A DNA stretch of 19,816 nt from Pseudomonadota bacterium (GTDB lineage: Bacteria; Pseudomonadota; Alphaproteobacteria; Rhizobiales; Beijerinckiaceae), in assembly GCA_023423995.1 (NCBI GenBank), contig JAFAEL010000146.1:1-19816 (forward strand). Reading direction: 5' to 3'. Both the position numbers and the translations under genes were made by a program. Positions 15,002 to 19,816 of the stretch are shown here, piece after piece (within the stretch, counting starts at the first letter, position 1; each line of letters opens with the position of its first letter). The notes beneath the pieces are model-generated. The model was not told where the DNA came from. It searched no databases and saw only the letters and a program-made list of their open reading frames with translations.

Positions 15002-15103
15002 CCGTCATTCCCGGGACCCCGGCGGCGGTCCCGGAATCCCCGATCACGCTTTCGAGCCCGGTCGTGGGTCCCGGATCCCGCCTAGCGGGTTCCGGGACGA
15101 CGG
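15002..15103. repeat. Pair of inverted REP-like palindromes (BIME-like) between coxA and ctaB
   Basis: Two long imperfect palindromes face each other. Unit 1 (15002-15040) pairs ATTCCCGGGACC with GGTCCCGGAAT, with one bulged base. Unit 2 (15068-15100) pairs GTCCCGGATCCCGC with GCGGGTTCCGGGAC around a three-base loop, with one mismatch. Each unit begins at its outer edge with CCGTC (A or G) TTCCCGGG-like or CCGTCGTCCCGG sequence on opposite strands, so they are inverted copies of one element separated by 25 bases. They resemble the intergenic REP repeats common in Rhizobiales genomes. They could modulate transcription or mRNA stability between coxA and ctaB. Confidence 0.7.
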
Positions 15104-15107
15104 ATGG

Positions 15108-16724
15108 TCAGTGGTGATCCGTATCCGCGATCCGCGGCAGGGTCTCGAACTGGTGGAAGGGCGGAGGGGACGACAGCGTCCACTCCAGCGTCGTGGCGCC
15201 AGGCCCCCAGGGGTTCGCGGCCGCACGCTCGCCGGACGTGAAGGCCCGGTAGACGCCGTACAGGAAGACGAACAGCCCAAGGAAGAAGGCGTAGGCGCCG
15301 AACGAAGCAACGCGGTTCCAGTCCACGAGCGCGTCCGGGTAGTCGGCATAGCGGCGCGGCATGCCGGCGAGGCCCAGGAAGTGCATCGGGAAGAACAGGA
15401 CGTTGGCGCCGATGAACGAGATCCAGAAGTGGAGGATGCCGATCCGCTCGGGGATGATCCGGCCCGTCATCTTCGGGAACCAGTAGTAGACGCCGCCGAA
15501 GATCATGAACACGGCGCCGAGCGACAGCACGTAGTGGAAGTGCGCCACCACGTAATAGGTGTCGTGCATGTAGCGATCGACGCCCGCATTCGCGAGGACG
15601 ACGCCCGTGACGCCACCCACCGTGAACAGGAAGATGAAGCCGATCGCCCAGTACATGGCGGCCGTGAAGCGGATGGAGCCGCCCCACATGGTGGCGATCC
15701 AGGAGAAGATCTTCACGCCCGTCGGCACCGCGATGACCATCGTGGCGAAGACGAAGTAGGCCTGCGTCTGGAGGGAGAGGCCGACCGTGTACATGTGGTG
15801 CGCCCACACGACGAAGCCGACGACGCCGATGGCCACCATCGCGTAGGCCATGCCGAGGTAGCCGAAGATCGGCTTCCGCGAGAAGGTCGACACGATGTGC
15901 GACACGATGCCGAAGGCCGGCAGGATCATGATGTACACTTCGGGGTGACCGAAGAACCAGAACAGGTGCTGGTAGAGGATCGGGTCACCGCCGCCGGCCG
16001 GGTCGAAGAAGGTCGTCCCGAAGTTGCGGTCCGTGAGCAGCATGGTGATCGCGCCGGCGAGGACGGGCAGCGACAGCAGCAGCAGGAACGCCGTGACCAG
16101 CATCGACCAGGCGAAGAGCGGCATCTTGTGCAGCGTCATGCCCGGGGCGCGCATGTTCAGGATGGTGGTGATGAAGTTGATGGCGCCCAGGATCGAGGCC
16201 GCGCCCGCGAGGTGGAGCGCGAAGATGCCGAAATCGAGCGCCGGGCCGGGGTGGCCGGAGGTCGAGAGCGGCGGGTAGACCGTCCAGCCGCCGCCGAACC
16301 CGGTCGAGCCCGGGGCGCCCTCGAAGAAGAGGGACATGAGCAGCAGGCAGAAGGCGGAGACCGTCAGCCAGAACGAGATGTTGTTCATCCTGGGGAAGGC
16401 CATGTCCGGCGCGCCGATCATCAGCGGCACGAACCAGTTGCCGAAGCCTCCGATCAGCGCCGGCATGACCAGGAAGAACACCATGATCAGGCCGTGGCCC
16501 GTCACGAAGACGTTGAAGGTCTGCGGGTTGGTGAAGATCTGCAGGCCCGGCTCCTGCAGCTCCATGCGCATGGCGATGGAGAGAAGGCCTCCGATGATGC
16601 CCGCCATGAAGGCGAACAGCAGGTAGAGGGTGCCGATGTCCTTGTGGTTCGTCGAGAACAGCCAGCGCCGCCACCCCGTGGGGGTGTGATGATCGGCGTG
16701 GTCAGCGTGGGCAGCGTGGGCCAT
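15108..16724 (-). CDS. coxA: Cytochrome c oxidase subunit I
   Basis: This is the catalytic subunit of aa3-type oxidase, holding heme a, heme a3 and CuB. The 538-residue protein has about twelve helices. Expected ligands are seen: His77 ([10 protein letters not shown]) and His397 for heme a, His395 ([10 protein letters not shown]) for heme a3, and His260 with Tyr264 (GHPEVYIMI) plus His309 and His310 ([10 protein letters not shown]) for CuB. Proton-path residues of the A1 type are present: Asp107, Glu262 and Lys338 in GVKIFSW. The N terminus is His-rich ([13 protein letters not shown]). It follows coxB after 23 bases; the REP-like pair lies just past its stop. Confidence 0.98.
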   Translation of the reverse strand: MAHAAHADHADHHTPTGWRRWLFSTNHKDIGTLYLLFAFMAGIIGGLLSIAMRMELQEPGLQIFTNPQTFNVFVTGHGLIMVFFLVMPALIGGFGNWFVPLMIGAPDMAFPRMNNISFWLTVSAFCLLLMSLFFEGAPGSTGFGGGWTVYPPLSTSGHPGPALDFGIFALHLAGAASILGAINFITTILNMRAPGMTLHKMPLFAWSMLVTAFLLLLSLPVLAGAITMLLTDRNFGTTFFDPAGGGDPILYQHLFWFFGHPEVYIMILPAFGIVSHIVSTFSRKPIFGYLGMAYAMVAIGVVGFVVWAHHMYTVGLSLQTQAYFVFATMVIAVPTGVKIFSWIATMWGGSIRFTAAMYWAIGFIFLFTVGGVTGVVLANAGVDRYMHDTYYVVAHFHYVLSLGAVFMIFGGVYYWFPKMTGRIIPERIGILHFWISFIGANVLFFPMHFLGLAGMPRRYADYPDALVDWNRVASFGAYAFFLGLFVFLYGVYRAFTSGERAAANPWGPGATTLEWTLSSPPPFHQFETLPRIADTDHH

Positions 16725-16747
16725 GGCAGACTTCTTCGTGGTCTAGG

Positions 16748-17599
16748 TCAGCGGGTGGCGTCGGCGAGCTTGGTGCCGTCCGTCGTGGTCGCGGCGAACT
16801 TCTGCTTCGCTTCGGCCAGCCATTTTTCGTATTCGGCATCGCTCACGGCGCGGACCGTGATGGGCATGTAGGCGTGGCGCTGGCCGCAGAGCTCGCGGCA
16901 CTGGCCGTAATAGACGCCCTCGCGCTCGATCTTGAACCAGATCTCGTTCAGGCGGCCGGGGACGGCGTCCATGGTGAAGCCGAGGGACGGCACGCCCCAG
17001 GAATGGATGACGTCGGCAGAGGTCGTCTGCAGCCGGACGACCTTGTTCACCGGCACGACGACCTCGTTGTCGGTCGCCAGGAGGCGCGGCTGGCCGGGCT
17101 TCAGGTCCTTCTCCTCGACGATATTCGCGTCGAACGTAAACCCGCCGCCCTGGTCGGCCGGATACTCGTAGGACCAGTACCAGGAATGGCCGGTCGTCTT
17201 GATGGTGACGTCGGCCTTCGGGATCACGAGCTGGTTGCGCAGCAGCCGGAACGACGGGATGGCGACCAGGAGGAGGATCAGAACCGGGACGACCGTCCAG
17301 GCGATCTCGATGGCGGTGTTGTGGCTGGTCTTGGAGGGCGTCGGGTTCGCGCGCTCGTTGAACTTCACGACCACGATGACCAGGAGGGCCAGCACGAACA
17401 GCACGATGGCCGTGATGATCCACATCAGCTGGGTGTGGAAGCTTTGCATCTCGCGGGCGAGCGGCGTCACCGCCTGCTGCATGCCCACCTGCCAATCTTC
17501 AGGCTGCCCGATTCCGGCGGCCAGGGCCGTCCCCGCGCAAGCCGTCGTCACACCCGCGGCGATCAGAGCCGATCTCAGACCGCGTAGCCGATTTGCCAT
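16748..17599 (-). CDS. coxB: Cytochrome c oxidase subunit II
   Basis: Subunit II receives electrons from cytochrome c at its CuA centre. The 283-residue product has a cleavable signal peptide (about 1-28, ending GTALA), two transmembrane helices (about 58-78 and 101-118), and a periplasmic cupredoxin domain. The aromatic patch GHSWYWSYEYP lies at 137-147. All CuA ligands are present: His199, Cys234, Glu236, Cys238, His242 and Met245. The ATG at 17599 was chosen over an in-frame start at 17659 because the signal peptide begins here and GAGG lies just upstream. It is first in the oxidase transcript; no convincing promoter could be picked out in the 283-base gap to the divergent IalB-family gene. 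Confidence 0.97.
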   Translation of the reverse strand: MANRLRGLRSALIAAGVTTACAGTALAAGIGQPEDWQVGMQQAVTPLAREMQSFHTQLMWIITAIVLFVLALLVIVVVKFNERANPTPSKTSHNTAIEIAWTVVPVLILLLVAIPSFRLLRNQLVIPKADVTIKTTGHSWYWSYEYPADQGGGFTFDANIVEEKDLKPGQPRLLATDNEVVVPVNKVVRLQTTSADVIHSWGVPSLGFTMDAVPGRLNEIWFKIEREGVYYGQCRELCGQRHAYMPITVRAVSDAEYEKWLAEAKQKFAATTTDGTKLADATR

Positions 17600-17882
17600 C
17601 CCATCCTCGTCCAGAACTCTTTGACCGACGAACCGTCGAGAGGGGCGGGCGCGGCACAAGGTCCGGCAGACGAGCGCGTGCCATCGGGCCCCCGATTACA
17701 ACGCGTCTAAGAACACATCCCCCGACACGACGCAACGCCGCCAAGCTCGCGATTTCGTGCGTCATAAGGGCCAGCGCTATCCGAATTCCTGCTTCAGGCG
17801 CGCGACCTTGACAGGCGCACCTCCACCATGGTCCGAGTTCGGTTAATCCGCGGGCTGTCGAGAGCCTGTGGCGGGATCCAAA

Positions 17883-18398
17883 ATGGCATCAATCGCAAAG
17901 CTTTCGAGGTTGGGGCTTGGCCTCGGCCTGATCTGGGGAGCGCTGGCGGGAGCCTCACCTGCATCCGCTCAGGGTGTGGTGCGGAACACCTTCAACGACT
18001 GGCAACTCCGGTGCGAGACCCCAGCCGGGGCCAAAACCGAGCAGTGCGCCCTGGTGCAGAACGTCGCGGCCGAGGACCGGCCGAACGTCACGCTCCTCGT
18101 GATCGTGCTGAAGACGGCCGACGCCAAGAGCCGCCTGCTCAGGGTGGTGGCGCCGCTCGGCGTCCTTCTTCCTGCCGGGCTCGGCCTCAAGATCGACGAG
18201 ACGGATGTGGGCCGCGCCGGCTTCGTGCGCTGCCTCACGACCGGCTGCGTCGCCGAGGTGGTGCTCGAGGACAATCTCCTGAACCAGCTCAAGAGCGGCA
18301 AGACCGCGACCTTCATCGTCTTCCAGACGCCAGAGGAAGGTGTGGGAATTCCCGTGTCCCTCGAGGGCTTTGGACCCGGTTTCGATAGTCTGCCCTGA
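17883..18398 (+). CDS. Invasion-associated locus B (IalB) family exported protein
   Basis: This 171-residue periplasmic protein has a signal peptide at about 1-29 (cleavage after ASPASA). The mature domain shows the IalB pattern: NDWQLRCETP near 38-47, C55 in EQCALVQN, then VAPLGVLLPAGLGLKIDE, and RCLTTGCVAEV with Cys117 and Cys122. The four cysteines probably form two disulfides. The family was named from Bartonella but is widespread in non-pathogenic Rhizobiales, where its role is unclear. The ATG at 17883 gives a good signal peptide; a GTG at 17868 is also possible. A TTGACA lies at 17808 but no matching -10 box was found. The gene is divergent from coxB and probably co-transcribed with the next lipoprotein. 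Confidence 0.87.
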   Translation: MASIAKLSRLGLGLGLIWGALAGASPASAQGVVRNTFNDWQLRCETPAGAKTEQCALVQNVAAEDRPNVTLLVIVLKTADAKSRLLRVVAPLGVLLPAGLGLKIDETDVGRAGFVRCLTTGCVAEVVLEDNLLNQLKSGKTATFIVFQTPEEGVGIPVSLEGFGPGFDSLP

Positions 18399-18406
18399 GG
18401 TCTGGA

Positions 18407-19009
18407 ATGCAGTCGGATTACGTTGCGCAGGTGGCCAAGCTCTTTGCCTGCGCGCTGGTGCCCCTGGCGCTCGCAGGTTGCAGCTCGACCTCGTCCGACA
18501 CGGGCGAGGGGACAGGAAGCACGTTCAAGAACTTCCTTCTTTATGGCGGTGCCACCGTGCCCGCCGCCCAGGTGATCCCACCGATCGAGGTTGCCGATTG
18601 CCCTCCGGTGACGGTGCGGGATGGCGGCGCGGCGATCCGCGCCGGCGGCGGTGACACCGCGGCCGTCCGCAGCCAGCTCTCCATCGCGAATGTCGCTCGC
18701 GAATGCATCGGGCGCGAGGACGGTGCGATCATCGTGAAGGTCGGCGTGCAGGTGCGCGCGCTGCTCGGGCCGGGCGGCTCGGGCGGCCGCTTCGACGCGC
18801 CGGTGAGCTTCGTCCTCAAGCGCGGCGATCAGGTGATCGCCAGCCGCGCGCAGCGTGTCCCCATCGCGATCCCGGCGGGGCAATACGAGCAGAGCGGCAT
18901 CGTGGTGGAGGACGGCATGGTCGTTCCGCCCGGCACGGGCGAGTTCGACATCGAGGTCGCGCTCGGCTCCGCCGGCCGTGCCGCGCCTTCGCGCCGCGGC
19001 CGGAGCTGA
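18407..19009 (+). CDS. Putative lipoprotein of unknown function
   Basis: This 200-residue protein has a lipoprotein signal peptide: a hydrophobic stretch (KLFACALVPLALAGC) ending in a lipobox with the lipidated Cys25, then a Ser/Thr-rich linker. The rest is predicted beta-rich, with ADCPPVTVRDGGAAIR, SQLSIANVARECIGR and two further cysteines at about 65 and 105, ending in an Arg-rich tail. Residue after the lipidated cysteine is Ser, consistent with outer-membrane sorting. GAGG at 18397-18400 precedes the ATG. It begins eight bases after the IalB gene and ends three bases from the convergent dsbA-like stop. I do not recognise a functional family. Confidence 0.8.
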   Translation: MQSDYVAQVAKLFACALVPLALAGCSSTSSDTGEGTGSTFKNFLLYGGATVPAAQVIPPIEVADCPPVTVRDGGAAIRAGGGDTAAVRSQLSIANVARECIGREDGAIIVKVGVQVRALLGPGGSGGRFDAPVSFVLKRGDQVIASRAQRVPIAIPAGQYEQSGIVVEDGMVVPPGTGEFDIEVALGSAGRAAPSRRGRS

Positions 19010-19012
19010 GCT

Positions 19013-19711
19013 TCAGCAGCTGATCGTCCCGCATTCGCGCGTATTCGCGACGATGCGGGCGAGCGTCTGGGGGCCGGGATAGCCGAGCACCGCGGCCCCG
19101 CCGACGACGTAGGACGGGGTCGCGACGATTCCGAGCGAGGCCGCGAGCTTCATCTGCCGGCTCAGCATGGTCTCCACGTCGGGCCCGTCGGCCACGCGCT
19201 CGACCTCGCGCCGATCGGCGCCGAGCTTCGCCGCGACGTCCAGGGCCCGCGGGCCGTCGATCCGGCCGGGCACGGCATAGAGCATGTCGGTCAGCTTGTG
19301 GGCCACCGCCGCCCCTTTCAGCTTGAGCAGGGCGAGCTCGACCTTCGCGGCCTGCATCGACATCGGCGACAGGATCGGGTTGTTGACAAGTCCGATGCGC
19401 AGGTCGCGGTTCTCCCGCAGGAGCACGTTCACCTGGTCGTAGGCGCTTCGGCACCAGGGGCAATTGTAGTCGAAGAACTCCACGAGCTTGATGGCGGCAT
19501 CGGCGGGCCCGCCCCAGATCGCGCCCGGAAGGTCCTCGATGTCCTCGGCGAGCTCGACGGGGATGCGCAGGTTGGGAACCGGCTTGCCGTCGTCCCCCGT
19601 CACCGCGAACCATTGGTTGGCGGCCGAGGATTCGGCCCGCGCGGACGCGACCGAAAGCGCGCCGAGCGCTCCCACGCCCGCCATGGCCAGGATGCGTCGC
19701 CGATCGATCAT
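19013..19711 (-). CDS. DsbA-like thiol:disulfide oxidoreductase with Tat-like signal
   Basis: This 232-residue periplasmic thioredoxin-fold protein would oxidise or isomerise protein disulfides. The active site CPWC is at residues 84-87 inside VEFFDYNCPWCRSAYDQV, and the cis-proline loop is GIVATPSYVV near 192-201. The N terminus MIDRRRILAMAGVGALGALSVASARA carries consecutive arginines and an AxA cleavage site, suggesting Tat export. The ATG at 19711 has GGAGA seven bases upstream; a second ATG at 19723 adds four residues and is also possible. Two more cysteines lie in the C-terminal CGTISC. The neighbouring IalB and lipoprotein genes encode cysteine-containing exported proteins that could be substrates. 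Confidence 0.88.
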   Translation of the reverse strand: MIDRRRILAMAGVGALGALSVASARAESSAANQWFAVTGDDGKPVPNLRIPVELAEDIEDLPGAIWGGPADAAIKLVEFFDYNCPWCRSAYDQVNVLLRENRDLRIGLVNNPILSPMSMQAAKVELALLKLKGAAVAHKLTDMLYAVPGRIDGPRALDVAAKLGADRREVERVADGPDVETMLSRQMKLAASLGIVATPSYVVGGAAVLGYPGPQTLARIVANTRECGTISC

Positions 19712-19782
19712 TCGCGTCTCCATCCAGCGGGTGTCGCGGGCAATTCAGGCGTGCGCAAGGCGAGTCGCCCGCTCGGGCCTCG

Positions 19783-19811
19783 TTGACACCCTGCGCCGGG
19801 GCTCCTTAAGC
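19783..19811 (+). promoter_or_regulatory. Putative sigma-70 promoter leaving the window
   Basis: TTGACA at 19783-19788, a perfect -35 box, is followed after exactly 17 bases by TTAAGC at 19806-19811, a moderate -10. It is divergent from the dsbA-like gene and should drive a gene just beyond the right edge. Confidence 0.5.
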
Positions 19812-19816
19812 TCCCG

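Noticed and set aside
14976..16871. A 631-codon open frame on the plus strand
   Set aside because: It is antisense to coxA and rich in Glu, Arg, His and Asp from complementing a membrane-protein gene. No ribosome site or recognisable domain.
17808..17836. TTGACA at 17808-17813 as a promoter of the IalB-family gene
   Set aside because: The -35 box is perfect, but nothing like a -10 box lies 16 to 18 bases downstream (GTCCGA region). It remains possible only for an alternative sigma factor.

Overview
The window is GC-rich DNA of a free-living alphaproteobacterium. The order coxB-coxA-ctaB-small gene-ctaG-coxC-DUF983-SURF1, an IalB-family gene next to coxB, and ilvN/ilvC proximity all point to Hyphomicrobiales (Rhizobiales). 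Methylobacteriaceae is plausible but was inferred from gene content and codon use, not from a database search. No rRNA, tRNA, CRISPR array or insertion sequence was seen, and no gene-free stretch exceeds 300 bases.

Left part (1-5166, mostly + strand): the 3' end of ilvN and a complete ilvC, both for branched-chain amino acid synthesis, are separated by accessory genes. These are a mazEF toxin-antitoxin pair whose toxin stop overlaps the start of a beta-class-like glutathione S-transferase, a 72-aa exported glycine-zipper protein, a DUF924 gene on the - strand, and a TetR regulator preceded by a near-perfect GTACCGTA/TACGGTAC operator. A large stem-loop follows ilvC. It is followed by a second type II toxin-antitoxin candidate, a BrnT-like toxin overlapping a small partner, so two toxin-antitoxin modules bracket tetR-ilvC.

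Middle part (5167-11125, + strand): two tandem NTF2/SnoaL-like paralogues, the second overlapping an FkbM-type methyltransferase by ATGA; a 617-aa fusion of a cyclic-nucleotide-binding domain with an NTE-type patatin phospholipase; an ATPase-permease pair of a nitrate/sulfonate/taurine-type ABC importer with no substrate-binding protein in the window; and a Gdx/SugE guanidinium exporter of the SMR family.

Right part (11039-17599, - strand): the aa3 cytochrome c oxidase cluster, with structural subunits II, I and III, heme O synthase (CtaB), a 54-aa membrane protein, the copper chaperone CtaG/Cox11, DUF983 and SURF1. A pair of inverted REP-like stem-loops sits between coxA and ctaB. A textbook intrinsic terminator sits between coxC and DUF983, so the last two assembly genes probably depend on read-through. 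SURF1 converges on and overlaps gdx by 87 bases.

The far right (17883-19711) holds an IalB-family exported protein and a lipoprotein on the + strand, converging on a DsbA-like thiol oxidoreductase with a Tat-like signal. A consensus-like promoter at the right edge fires out of the window. Most genes are ordinary family members. The less ordinary signals are the small-scale ones: operators, hairpins covering Shine-Dalgarno sequences, overlapping gene junctions, and the two toxin-antitoxin modules around ilvC.
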